A stretch of DNA of 64,000 nt from Cycas panzhihuaensis (Eukaryota; Cycadophyta): the NCBI GenBank assembly GCA_023213395.1, contig CM041465.1:113467741-113531740 (forward strand), in the 5' to 3' direction. The position numbers and the translations under genes were made by a program. Shown piece after piece: positions 23,123 to 34,311 of the stretch. The first letter of the stretch is position 1; each line of letters starts with the position of its first letter. The notes under the pieces are model-generated. The model saw nothing but the letters and a program-made list of their open reading frames with translations, searched no databases and was not told where the DNA came from.

Positions 23123-24333
23123 ATGAAGAGTGCAGTTTATTATAAACAACCTTACAAAAGTTGTATTATTAAAGAGTCATGGTCCAATAATGGGAAGAAA
23201 AAGGAGCGTGATGAGAAGAGATCTAACCATGTACATGTTGTTGCGTCCCATCCATGGTGACTAGATAACAAAGATGAGCACTACATGTTTGAGGTTGGAG
23301 AAAACATAACATCTCGGTACAAGATTATTAGTAAATTGGGCAAAGGAACTTTTGGTAGAGTTTTAGATTGTTGGGATGGTGAAAAGCAAGAGCATGTAGC
23401 CATCAAGGTTATACGTAGTGAATGGCAATATGGTGTTGCAACTATGACTAAAATTGACATTCTTCGCATGATAGCAGAGTCTGATACCAATGGATCCTGG
23501 GGCTGCTTGAAATTAAAGACTTACTTTCATCATGGTACCCATGTATGCATTGTTTGTGAAAATCTTGGACTAAGTTTATACGATTTATTACGTAGAAACA
23601 ATCACCAGCCCTTGTCTATTGTTCTAATTTGGGAATTCGCACGTCAGCTATTGGAGGCTATTGCATTCATTCATGAGCTCACTCTCTCACATACTGATCT
23701 AAAGCTGGAGAACATTCTTCTCATCTCCTTAGAATATGTGTATCTTCTTGAAAAAAGTTCTTCGGATCGTAACAATCGTTATAAGTGCATTCCCTCGTCA
23801 AGTGAAATTAAACTCATAGATTTTGGTAATACCACATTTGAGAACCAATACCATGGCAAGGTAGTTACCACGAGAGGATATTGAGCACCTAAGGTGGTAA
23901 TGGGTGTTGGATGGAGTTATCTTATCTATTTGTGGGGTGTTGGGTGTATTTTGGCAGAATTATCTTATCGATTTGAGTGTTGTGTGTATTCTGTGGAAAT
24001 GTCCTTCCTTAGACTAATGATGATTTGGAACACCTTGCAATGATGCAATGGGTATTAGGAGCAATTCCTCAACATATGATAGAATGGGCTACTGATTGTG
24101 GAAGGGAGTACATTAGAAATGGTAGGGAATGCAACTGGCCATGGGGGGCTGCATCCAGAGACAGAGTTTGAGTAGTCTAGAGATTGCCTTGTCTATAAAA
24201 TCTTGTCAATCAAAGTGGGGATCCCTCACTAGAAGCCGTCATTGATTTGCTTCATGGTTTATTGAAGTTTGATCCAAGGGAGTGTCTTTCCACTAACGAA
24301 GCTTTCAAGCACCATTTCTTCAAACTAAAATGA
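23123..24333 (+). pseudogene. Retropseudogene of a LAMMER/AFC-type protein kinase, copy 1
   Basis: AFC kinases are dual-specificity nuclear kinases that phosphorylate SR splicing factors. This copy is intronless. The ATG at 23123 opens a basic N-terminus (GKKKERDEKRSNHVHVV). After a TGA at 23270 the kinase domain is open from 23285 to 23881: RYKIISKLGKGTFGRVLDCW (Gly-rich loop), VAIKVIR (ATP-binding Lys), HVCIVCENLGLSLYDLLRRN, catalytic loop SHTDLKLENILL (usual HTDLKPEN; Asp kept, Pro changed), LIDFGNTTFE. TGA replaces Arg in the RGYRAPE segment at 23882. A 26-bp insertion near 23965, resembling sequence just upstream, shifts the frame. C-terminal remains are HMIEWATDCGREYIRNGREC to FKHHFFKLK. 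An AATAAA lies at about 24418. Confidence 0.92.
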
Positions 24334-24464
24334 ACGTAGATGTAATCCTTGGGAATCACTCGCTCGTGGAAGTGTGTCATCTATGTTATGTTGTCAATAT
24401 TAGTAATGTCTAAATGCAATAAAAGAAAATAGATTTCAGGCTCTTTATTCCTCTAGTAAACATT

Positions 24465-24690
24465 TTGATTCTTAAATTTAATTATTTTTTGTCATTAGTT
24501 TTCTTATTTGATTCAAAATAATAAATTGCCATTTATTTACTTTAGAGTACATCAACATAATGCCTAGAAATTAGTTCAACAATAATTATTTGACTTTAAT
24601 CTCCTAAACAACAAGAAGATATAAATTATTTTCTTGGATATACAAAATAAATCAATATTCATAATATCTCAAAGTCCTTATTATTTTACA
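24465..24690 (+). repeat. Dispersed repeat downstream of kinase copy 1
   Basis: The block from about TTAAATTTAATTATTTTTTG to TCTCAAAGTCCTTA occurs three times in the window: here, at 31228-31445 (as part of the segmental duplication) and at about 47460-47690, where no kinase is present. It is therefore a mobile or dispersed repeat and not kinase 3' UTR. Its class is unknown. Confidence 0.75.
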
Positions 24691-25739
24691 AATAAGGCAT
24701 ATCACTTTCTTTGAACCTAGCTTTAATCATTAGATGAGATATGTGATCTTTTAGCCTTATGTGAGAAGAGTCTTATGATTCATATTCTGATTGGCCTAAT
24801 GGTGGGCATCTATCTTGACTATGCATTTATATGTGTGGCCTCGATAATTGAGTGAACTCTATGCATCTTATTGAGAGTAGTGGCCTCTTTTTATTTTACC
24901 TATTAGAGCTTGAGGCTAGTTGGAGTTAAATGTACGTACTATTAGTCTATCTCAAACTTATGTGATATGAGTCATTAGTATTGATAATTTTCCAAGAACC
25001 TACCTATGATCATATGGATCCTATGGTCTTAACTCCTATAGGCCTTTTACTCTAGTTAGTGCCTTCTCATATTTTAAGATTGAGTCTAGTGTTTTAGGTA
25101 TATTTAAGAGTCTAGGTTAGGATAGGACATTCCTCTGTGTGAAGGGTATCTACAATATGCCAAGCCCATACTTTTCTCAATAGTTTGGTCATATATGCTC
25201 TAGTGGACCTCTTATTTTTTTACCATATTATTCCTTTCATTTGGGTCACATTCTTTACTAGAATATGAATTATTATCATAAATGTGCCACCACTTCTTCA
25301 ATTAGGGTTTGTTGCCCCTATATTTTTTTATTCTTCTTCTCCTTAGTAACTTGAGGTTTCTTTCTTTATAACTTCAACCTTGTGGCTGCCTTTTTAAAGG
25401 CTTATACTTTTGAGGTCTCCCTTATTTTTGTTACTAATAGCAGGTTTATTTATATTTTGGCTTCTTAATTATTACATTTTATCTCGTGATCTAAATAATA
25501 ATGTTTATGGCTGCCCTTTTAAATGTCTATTTCTTTCTCAAAGTGTATTACCAACTCATGTGCGTAATGGAAGCATTTTAAGAAATGAGTTACCATTGTG
25601 GCCCTTACTTTAGAATTTAGCCCATTTATAAAATAGTTTCTCATATTATAATCCATGATTTTTTCTCTATTCATTATACTTTTTTTGGCAATGTTACACA
25701 CCACTTGATTGAAGTCAAAATAACTAGAAACTAACTTAT
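24691..25739. other. Non-coding stretch between kinase copy 1 and A gag
   Basis: It is shared, with indels, with 31446-32944. It contains ATTAGGGTTTGTTGCCCC and a C/T-rich run (25290-25380) that would suit an LTR or leader of element A, but no TG...CA boundaries or primer site could be fixed. The minus-strand frame at 25519-25704 (YFINGLNSKVRATMVTHFLK) weakly resembles a retrotransposon gag helix region and lies mostly in sequence absent from duplication copy 2. Confidence 0.4.
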
Positions 25740-27083
25740 AATCCTTAATGAACCACTTTCAAACCATGATTTAATCTCTAGTATCATGAACATCCTACCT
25801 ATAGAATATAACTCCTTTGTTTCTAAATTACATGATAATTATTCCAAAATATATTTTATGACCTGTGATGAACTCTTATTATAAGAGGAGAATATACTCA
25901 ACTGACTTGGGGTGACATCTATATCTGACCTCACTCCTACCTTTACAGCCCATAACTCAGAAAAGCATAAGACTATCAATAGATAAACTCAACAGCTTAG
26001 TCAACACCAAGATCTAACTCAACAGTTGGATTCTTTGACCATATCTCAAGAGCTATATCAACAACTAACCTAACATAAGTAATAACCAATTAACAGCTCC
26101 TTCTCCCATCTAAGTTATTGGCATTAGCAGTCTCAATACCAACCATATGCACTATTTTAAAAGAATTAATAGGTTAGACCAAATGTCAGTTGCCTCTACT
26201 ATGATAAAAAAAGATGCATAGTTATTGAATGAAAGTGAGGACAAGTTGATTCACAACTCTTGTAAAATCAGGGGAGCTAATCATATGAGTCTCACTTCTA
26301 ATAAGCTACCTCTTATTATCAATACTTAGGCCTAATCTACTAATAAGGACCACCCTCATATCAACAAGGAGGTCCTAGTCACTTTTAATAGAGACAAGGA
26401 TATTAGTAAGGAGGATCGTGCCTTCTACAAGAAGTCCCATTTCCATAATAGCGAGGTCTTATTTTGTAACAAGGAGCCTCATATTTCCAATAAAGAGGCC
26501 TTATTCAACAGTAATAAGTGTCATCATTCCAACCACAAGGCCAATTCTATCAACATAATTAGAATGTAAGACTCATTGAATAAGAAAGACCTCAAAATAA
26601 GCAGTAATTCACTATAAAAAATTAAAGGAACCAACATAATAATAAATAATAGGAAAGTAATATGGTAGACAATTAGGATTCCTCCCTCCATAACCTATTC
26701 ATTACAGATCTTTCCTCACAAGTTGATGAGGATGCATGGCTCCTTGACTCACGTGCACTGAGATATATGATCGGATTAGAAAAAATGTTAGAAGAGACCT
26801 ACCTAATTGATATTCAAACTATCACATTTGGGGATAATTTGACTTATGATAATGACCAAAATTGGTAGGGCTCCAATAGCCTCGAAGTACTCCAATATGA
26901 GGTACCACATCAATAATATATTCCATGCACCTAAAATGGAGATGAACTTACTCTTTATAAATGAAATAAACAAATAGAATTTAGATGTCCTCTTTGGCTA
27001 GGGCATTACTAGAATCGCAGATCATGCAACATGCAAACTTGTGGCTATAAGACATAAAGATAGTGGACTATATAGGTTGGGTG
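25740..27083 (+). pseudogene. gag and protease of element A, duplication copy 1
   Basis: Gag is recognised from SIMNILPIEYNSFVSKLHDN (about 25780-25840) and MTCDELLL*EENIL, the copia gag_2 pattern, followed by a Gln-rich region with repeated CAACAG-type codons. A Gly/Pro-poor, Asn/Lys-rich stretch then runs to about 26700. The protease opens with EDAWLLDSRALRYMIGLEKM (about 26732-26790), where the catalytic D-S-G-A reads D-S-R-A, so Gly is lost. The frame then breaks at TAG codons and stops at the B LTR. Confidence 0.8.
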
Positions 27084-27088
27084 GTATT

Positions 27089-27386
27089 TGAAAAAGCTTA
27101 ATGCCACAAGGTCATTACATTAGTTGATTATTTCAAAAAAGGGTCTTAAATGAACTTTAAATTAGATCACTTAAGTGAAATCCAATTTTATGTACATTAT
27201 GTATAATTTCATTTCACCTAACTCTAATGTTCCCTCTCTCAATATAAAAGTAAAAGCTCAATGGAGGAGATTCATTCTTACCTCCTGATTTTATGAGAGC
27301 TACTTTCTTTCTCTCAAGTCTCTCTTGCTCCTATGTTTGCCTTTGTATTTAGTGCATGGAGATGAAGGATATATCCACTCTTTTCA
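27089..27386 (+). repeat. 5' LTR of copia B
   Basis: 298 bp, TGAAAAAGC to CTTTTCA, collinear with 1864-2161. It carries CAATATAAAAG in promoter position (27240-27250). The left border is fixed by comparison with the empty site at 34305-34320. Confidence 0.95.
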
Positions 27387-27388
27387 TG

Positions 27389-27400
27389 TGGTATCAGAGG
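27389..27400 (+). promoter_or_regulatory. Primer-binding site of copia B
   Basis: TGGTATCAGAGG lies two bases after the LTR end. It is complementary to initiator tRNA-Met, with one mismatch at the last base. Confidence 0.92.
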
Positions 27401-27904
27401 TTGCTTTCTTTATATTCCTCATTTACACTTGCAAAGGATCCATCACTTCCTTCTCCCCCACAATCCTTGTGGTGAAGGAGATTGTGAAAGTGGATTTAGA
27501 AATATTTTCAAGTTATTATGATAGCATATTTTGTATTATTTACTTTCCCTTTCTCTTTTATAGGTTTGGAAGCATAATACAAGAAGTTGTAAGGCCCAAG
27601 GATTCCAATCCTTTAGTGGCCATTCATGCCATCTCATTCTTCTTTTTCTTTCCCCTCTTTTTGTCCATTTAATAAGGGGAAATGCTGCTAAAATTTTTCT
27701 AACATTTAGAAGAATGACTGTAAGGGGAGGTTTTACCCATTTTTTTAAAAGAATTTCAATCCATTTAAAATATCTATCATTGTATAATCTCATCTTGTCC
27801 ATATTAGGATCCTGGGGATCCAAAAATGATGGAAATTTAATATTGTATCATGTGTTAATGAGATGTTAGCAAGCTGAAATTTTTGCAAAAATGTAATTTG
27901 ATTA

Positions 27905-28275
27905 TTAAACTTCATAGGTCTCCAAAATCTTCTAAAGAGCTCCAATTGATGTGACTCTAATTATCAAAGATGAGGCTCTGAGTCTACTTTCTAGCACAAA
28001 AACCATCATCTAATTTGGATGTTGTATGAGGAAGTTATTGCTGTTTTAGTGAATAGTAGTTATTTTTAGTAAGAATTCTAAAATATATAATTTTCTAATT
28101 TTACGGGGCTACCAAAAACTTTCTAGAACTCATTTGGACCTAACTCCACTTCTTGAAGATGAAGCTCTGAGTCTAGTTTATAGCACAAAAATTGACACTC
28201 CATTTCAACATCGTGGGAGAAAGCTACTACTGATTTAGTGAATACTACTTTCTTTTGTATTAACAAAAGAAAGTG
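27905..28275 (+). repeat. Diverged tandem duplication in the B leader
   Basis: Two adjacent units of roughly 180 bp share GATGA(G/A)GCTCTGAGTCTA, TAGCACAAAAA and TTTAGTGAATA(G/C)TA(G/C)T blocks in the same order (about 27968-28068 and 28159-28249). The units are strongly diverged, so the duplication is old, and it does not code. Confidence 0.75.
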
Positions 28276-29924
28276 AAGAAAATTTCTTTCTTCTTTTTAT
28301 AAGGCTTAAAAGCCCATTGTAAAAGTACGAAAAAACCACCTGAATCATAGCAATATCTAGTGTCCTCACTCACTTATTAGCATTGTATTTCATCACTCTA
28401 AAATAACTCAAAGTAAGCACTCTAAAGACGCTTCAAGCAAGCACTCTAAAAGCACTCTATTTTTAGTTAAATGTACATTTGATGCAATTCGATAATCTTT
28501 TCTCTCTTACTAAAAGGAACACATCACGTATGTTATTTTCTACCATCTTTCACCTATTCATACACTCACCAAGGTTGAGATACCTTAGTTGGAAAAATAT
28601 CATGACATAAAGGAGGTGCGGGTTTCAAGTTGGGATTGGACTAAACTGGAATAATGGTGAGGTTTTGTTAGCCATACCATCGTGCCTCAATCAGGGATCA
28701 TCTTGATAACCAACTAGAAAAAATGAAACTTTAATACAAGATTAAAATATACCCAATCTAATATCCATCATAGCCATGGGTATGTGCATACCACTCTTTA
28801 GAGGAGGTATATAGCTGCTCATTGGTGAACTGGGTGAGGATTGAGAGTACCTGGGAGTTACCTAATTTAACATAAGATCAAACTATTTTTCTTTCTTTAT
28901 TTTACCCTATTGAACGCATTTTTCTTTTTGACAAAGTTAATGATGAATTTGCATCGATAAATTTCATTCTTGTTGGCATGGTACTTTTGTAGTAATTGAG
29001 GTTGTTCATAATGGTTCATATCATGTTTCCATCATCTCTGATAAACCCCACTATAATCCTTCTAGCATAACCCATCTCAAACGTTGTATCCATAAATAAC
29101 ATTTCCAAATAACCATAGATTGAGTTCTTTTTATTTTCTATTATTCATATTTATTATGGTTTATTTGTGCTTGAGTTATTGTCATTAACACACTTTTCAA
29201 GTTTTTTCTAATTTCCATTAATAATGTTTAAGAAAGCCTTATTTTTGAGTATGCAAGCTATCATTTGATACCATGTTATTGCCTTTGGTTTCTATCTTAC
29301 ATTTCCACGATTATAGATGCATTCTAGTGGCAACATCCCATGTCCTTTATAAATAAGTGCCTTTAACAATTATGAAATTAAGACATGCCTATGGTTCTAG
29401 AGCAAGGTGGAGTATGAACCACTATTTTAAGTAAATGGGAGCATTAATTGTATGAAGCATCTTTAGAAAATAATGAGTTGACTCAGTTTCATATGCATTA
29501 TGTCGGTTTCCTTAGTCGTGTCCTTAATGCAGTTCTTTGTAAAGTGTTCTAGTTTTTGGGGTGATGAGAAGTATTAGCAAGGGCATAGCCCTCCAATAAA
29601 ATTAATCCATGCTATCCTTCCCTAAGGGAAGAGGATGGGGAGGAGTTCTAAGCAGAGAGACGTATTGAATAAGGACATGCCTATGGTGTCTCTATATATT
29701 GTGGGCCACCTCAACTATAAGTCATCCACACACTTACCTAGATACATATATAGTAATAGTTGTATAGGTAAGATGTCACAATTCGATTGTGTGTCTAGGT
29801 GCTTTAACTTGTGGGTATTATTATTATGCCATTCAATAATTTTTGCAAAGTATCTAGGATCGAAAATAATTCGATACACACGCTAAAATAATTGCTTAGT
29901 TGATCTCTTGGCAGAGGTTTCGGT

Positions 29925-31095
29925 ATGGAGAGCGCAGTTTATTACAAACAACCTTACAGAAGTTGTCATATTAAAGAGCCATGGTCCAATAACGGGAAGA
30001 AAAAGAAGCGTGATGAGAAGAGATCTAACCATGTACATGTTGTTGCATCCCATCCATAGCGATCAGATAACAAAGATGGGTACTACATGTTTGAGGTTAG
30101 AGAAAACATAACATCTCGATACAAGATTATTAGCAAACTGGGCAAAGGAACTTTTCATAGAGTTTTAGATTGTTGGGACAATGAGAAGCAAGAGCATGTA
30201 GCCATCAAGGTTATATGCATTGAATGGAAATATGGTGTTGCAGCTATGACTGAAATTAACATTCTTCACAGGATAACAAAGTTTGATAGCAATGGATCTC
30301 GAGTCTGCCTGAAATTGAAGACTTGGTTTTATTATGGTGCCCATGTGTGCATTGTTTGTGAAAAGCTTGGATTGAGTTTATATGATTTATTATGTAGAAA
30401 TAATTACCAGCCCTTATGCATTGTTCGATTCGGAATTCGCGACGCCTATTGGAGGTTGTTGCACTCATTCATGAGCTCACTCTCTCATGAACTAATCTAG
30501 AGCCTACGAACATTCTTCTCGTCTCCTCAGAATATGTGTATCTTCTTGACAAGAATTCTTCAAAGTGTAAGAATCATTATAAGTACATTCCCTCATCGAG
30601 TATAATTATTTTGGTTATACCACATTCAAGAACTAATACCATGGCAAGGTAGTTACCATGAGAGGATACCGAGCACCTGAGGTGGTAATGGGTGTCGGAT
30701 GGAGTTATCCTATCGATTTGTGGAGTGTTGGGTGCATTTTGGTGGAATTATTCTGTGGAAATGCCCTTTTTTAGACCGATGATAATTTAGAATACCTTTC
30801 AATGATGCAATGGGTATTAGGACCAATTCCTTAATATATGATAAAATGGGTTGCTCATTGTGGAAGGGAGTACATTAGAAATGGTAGGGAACTCAACTGG
30901 CCACGGGGGGCTACATCTAGAGATAGAGTTCAAGCAGTTCAGAGATTGCCTCGCCTACTAAATCTTGTCAATCAAAATGGGGATCCCTCATCAGAAGCCC
31001 TCATTGATTTGCTTCGTGGTTTGTTGAAGTTTGACCCAAAGGAGTGTCTTTCCGCTAATGAAGCTTTGAAACACCCTTTCTTCAAACTAAAATGA
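29925..31095 (+). pseudogene. Retropseudogene of a LAMMER/AFC-type protein kinase, copy 2
   Basis: Second copy of the kinase pseudogene, with the same start-to-domain spacing (162 bp) as copy 1. A TAG at 30051 breaks the N-terminus at a different codon from the TGA of copy 1 next to it. The kinase domain is open from 30087 (SRYKIISKLGKGTFHRVLDC; Gly-rich loop with His for Gly), VAIKVIC, HVCIVCEKLGLSLYDLLCRN. A frameshift follows near 30430. The catalytic loop reads S*TNLEPTN, so both the His and the catalytic Asp are gone. The better-preserved C-terminus includes RGYRAPEVVMGVGWSYPIDL, WSVGCILVEL and the open frame 30838-31095 (GREYIRNGRELNWPRGATSR...ALKHPFFKLK). Confidence 0.93.
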
Positions 31096-31894
31096 ATGTA
31101 GATGTAATCCCTGGGAATCATTAGCTCCTAATAGTGCATCATCTACATTGTGTTGTCAATATTAGTAGCATCCAAACACAATGAAAGAAAACGGCTTCTA
31201 CGCTCTTTATTCGTCTAGTAAACATTTCAATTCTTAAATTTAATTATTTTTTCTCATTAGTTTTCTTATTTGATTCAAAATAATGAATTGCCATTTATTT
31301 ACTTTAGAGTACATCAACATCACGCCTAGAAATTAGTTCAACAATAATTATTTGAATTTAATCTCCTAAACAACAAGAAGATATAAATTATTTTCTTGCA
31401 TATAGAAAATAAATCAAGATACATAATATCTCAAAGTCCTTATTCTTTTACAAATAAGGCATATATCTTTTTGTGAACCTAGATTTAATCATTAAATGAG
31501 AGAGGTGATCTTTTGGCTTTATGTGAGAAGAGTCTTATGATTCATATTCTGATTGGCCTAATGGTGGGCATCTATCTTGACTATTCATTTATATGTGTGA
31601 CCTTGACAACTGAGTGAACTATATGCATCTTATTGAGAGCAGTGACCTCTTTTTATTTTACCTGTTAGAGCTTGAGGCTAGTTGGAGTTAAATGCATGTA
31701 CTATTAGCCTATCTCAAACTTATGTGAGATGAGTCACTAGTATTGATAATTTTCCAAGAACTTGCCTATGATCATATGGATCCTATGGTCTTAACTCCTT
31801 TATGCCTCTTACTCTAGTTAGTCCCTTCTCTTATTCAAAGATTGAGTCTAGTGTTTTAGGAATATTTAAGAGTCTGGGTTGGGATAGGACATTG

Positions 31895-31950
31895 TTCTTT
31901 ACGAAGGGTATTTACAATAGGCTTCTTTATGAAGGGTATTTACAATAGGC
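31895..31950 (+). repeat. 28-bp tandem duplication in duplication copy 2
   Basis: TTCTTTA(C/T)GAAGGGTATTTA and the rest of the unit appear twice in a row. Duplication copy 1 has one unit (about 25131-25160). Confidence 0.93.
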
Positions 31951-32944
31951 TAAGCACATACATTTCTCAATAGTTTAGGCATATATGCTCTAGTGGACCT
32001 CTTAGATTTTGACAGCCTTCTTATTAGGTGATGTTTAGTCTCTCTATAAGTATTTTATATGAGGATAGATCAATTTTATCTCTATTATTTTAGTTAGTTT
32101 AGTACTTTTCCTTTACTCTCTCTTCATGCATTATTATTTTTTCACATGTCTTCCTACGTCATTAGTATATTGCATCATGGCTAAGTTGTTCCTTCTTCCA
32201 TAACTTGTACTGTATTGGTTTGTTTTACATATATTAAAATAGTGTTTATTCATATTATGGTATTCCATATCACAAATACAACACCATGTACTTTACTTTT
32301 TTACCATATTATTCCTCTCATTTAGGTCACATTCTTTACTAGAATATGAATTATTATCACAAATGTGACACCACTTCGTCAATTAGGGTTCATTACCCCT
32401 ATATTTCTTTATTCTTCTTCTCCTTAGTAACTTGAGGTTTCTTTCTTTATAACTTCAACCTTGTGAGTTCCTTTATAAGGGCTTCTACGTTTGAGCTCTC
32501 CTTTATTTTTGTTACTTAATAGCAAGTTTTATTTATATTTTGGCTTCTTAATTATTACATTTTATCTCGTGATCTAAAAAATAATGTTTATGGCTGCCCT
32601 TTTAAATGACTTTTTCTCTATTCATCATACTTACAACTTTAATATTTATTTTTCATATATGTATTAATAGTAATTCTACTAGCCTTTATCTCATTTCCTT
32701 GAGAGATAACTCCACGACCTCATTACTTCAAAACTTTTATAATCTCTCCTTAAATTACTTTGTAATATTCACCCATGTCTTACTTGGGTATAATTATTTG
32801 TGCCAACAATATGGTACACCCTATAATGAATAGGTGAATCTAAAATTAATCTTATTTTCATGACTTATCTTCTTTAAGTTCATAAAGTTTTGATAAAGAT
32901 ATACTTTTTTTGGCAACATTACACACCACTTGATTGAATTCAAA

Positions 32945-34311
32945 ATAACTAGGAACTAACTTATAATCCTTAATGAACCACTTTCAAACCATGATTTAAT
33001 CTCTAACATCATAGACATCCTACCCATAGAATATAACTCCTTTGTTTCTAAATTACATGATAATTATTCCAAAATAGACTTCATGACCTATGAGGAACTC
33101 TTATTACAAGAGGAGAATATACTCAACTATCTTGGGGCGACATCTATATCTGACCCCGCTCCTACCTTTACAACCCATAACTCATAAAAATGTAAGACTA
33201 TCAATAGATCAACTCAACAACTTAGTCAACACTAAGATCTAACTCAACACTTGGAGTCTCTGACCATATCTTAAGAGTCATATCAACAACCAACCTAACA
33301 GAAGTAATAACCAATTAACACCTCCTCCTCCTGTCTAAGTCATTGGTATCAACAGTCTCAATACCAGCCATATGCACAACTTTAAAAGAATTAATAGGTT
33401 AGACCAAATGTCAGTTGCCTCTACTATGATAAAAAAAGATGCTTAGTTATTGAATGCAAGTGAGGACAAGTTGATTCACAACTCTTGTAAAATCAAGGGA
33501 GCCAATCATATGGGCCTCACTTCTAATAAACAACCTTTTATTATCAATAATTAGGCCTAATCTACTAATAAGGACCACAACCATATCAATAAGGAGGTCC
33601 TAGTTACTCTTAATAGAGATAAGGATATTAGTAAGGAGGATCGTACCTTCTACAAGGAGCTATATTTGCATAATAGTGAGGTCTCATTTTGTAACAAAGA
33701 GGCCCATATGTCCAATAAAGAGGCCTTATTCAACAGTAAGAACGGCCATCATTCCAACCAAAAGGCCAATTCTACCAATATAATTGGAATATGAGACCCA
33801 CTCAAGGAGAAAGACCTCAAAATAAGCAACAATTCATTATAAAAATTTAAAGGAACCAGCATAATAATAAATAATAAGAAAGTAATGTAGTAGATAATTA
33901 AGATTCCTCCTTCCATAGCCTATTCTTTGTAGCTCTTTCTTCATAACTTGACGAGGATGCATGGCTCATTGAGTCAGGTGCAACGAGATATATGATCGGA
34001 TTAGAAAAAATGTTAGAAGAGACCTACCCAATCGATACACAAACTATCACATTTGTGGATAATTTGACTTACGATGATGACCAAAGTTGGTAGGGCTCTA
34101 ATATCCTTGAAGGACTCCAATATGAGGCACCATGTCCATAATATGTTCCTTGCACCTGAAATAGAGATGCACTTGCTCTCTATCAATGAAATAAACAAAT
34201 AGAATTTAGATGTTCTCTTTGTCTAGGGCATTAGTAGAATCACAGATCATGTAACATACAAACTTATGGCCATAAGACATGAAGACGGTGGCCTTTATAG
34301 GTTGGGTGGTA
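32945..34311 (+). pseudogene. gag and protease of element A, copy 3
   Basis: Collinear with 25740-27083. Protease opens EDAWLIESGATRYMIGLEKM (about 33953-34010): the usual L-D-S-G-A reads I-E-S-G-A, so the catalytic Asp is Glu but Gly is kept, the reverse of the copy at 26732. Sequence runs straight through GGTTGGGTGGTATCCCCC (34296-34313), the uninterrupted version of the B insertion site. Gag is broken by many stops. Confidence 0.8.

Larger units (their letters stand above)
22043..27083 (+). repeat. Segmental duplication, copy 1 (kinase, then A gag-protease)
   Basis: About 5 kb collinear, in the same orientation, with 28860-34311. It begins abruptly at ACCTAATTTAACATA in the gypsy integrase tail and runs through the AFC-kinase pseudogene, a dispersed repeat and A gag-protease. 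It differs from copy 2 by indels: it lacks about 290 bp present at 32005-32297 and about 270 bp at 32627-32896, and has about 135 bp (25527-25660) absent from copy 2. It ends in the B insertion at 27089. Confidence 0.93.
27084..28859 (+). mobile_element. Copia element B, 5' end (second copy)
   Basis: The target-site base run GTATT (27084-27088) is followed by the B 5' LTR (27089-27386), the primer site (27389-27400) and a non-coding leader of about 1.45 kb. The element breaks off near 28852-28860, where duplication copy 2 begins. The leader near 28575-28850 is related in reverse complement to 36960-37260, which places minus-strand element F in the same broad family. Confidence 0.9.
28860..34311 (+). 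repeat. Segmental duplication, copy 2 (kinase, then A gag-protease)
   Basis: Collinear with 22043-27083. It starts at a sharp junction inside the B leader and continues at its right end without interruption into A integrase, because the B insertion is absent. It has a private 28-bp tandem duplication (31895-31922 and 31923-31950). It also has two blocks missing from copy 1 (about 32005-32297 and 32627-32896). Confidence 0.93.

Noticed and set aside
22043-27083. Kinase captured inside element A (transduction)
   Set aside because: The kinase lies upstream of A gag and no A 5' LTR could be placed upstream of it, so there is no evidence that it travelled inside A; simple adjacency fits better.
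27325-27823. Open frames on both strands across the B leader start
   Set aside because: They overlap the end of the B LTR and primer site, or are antisense to each other, and show no gag or other motif.
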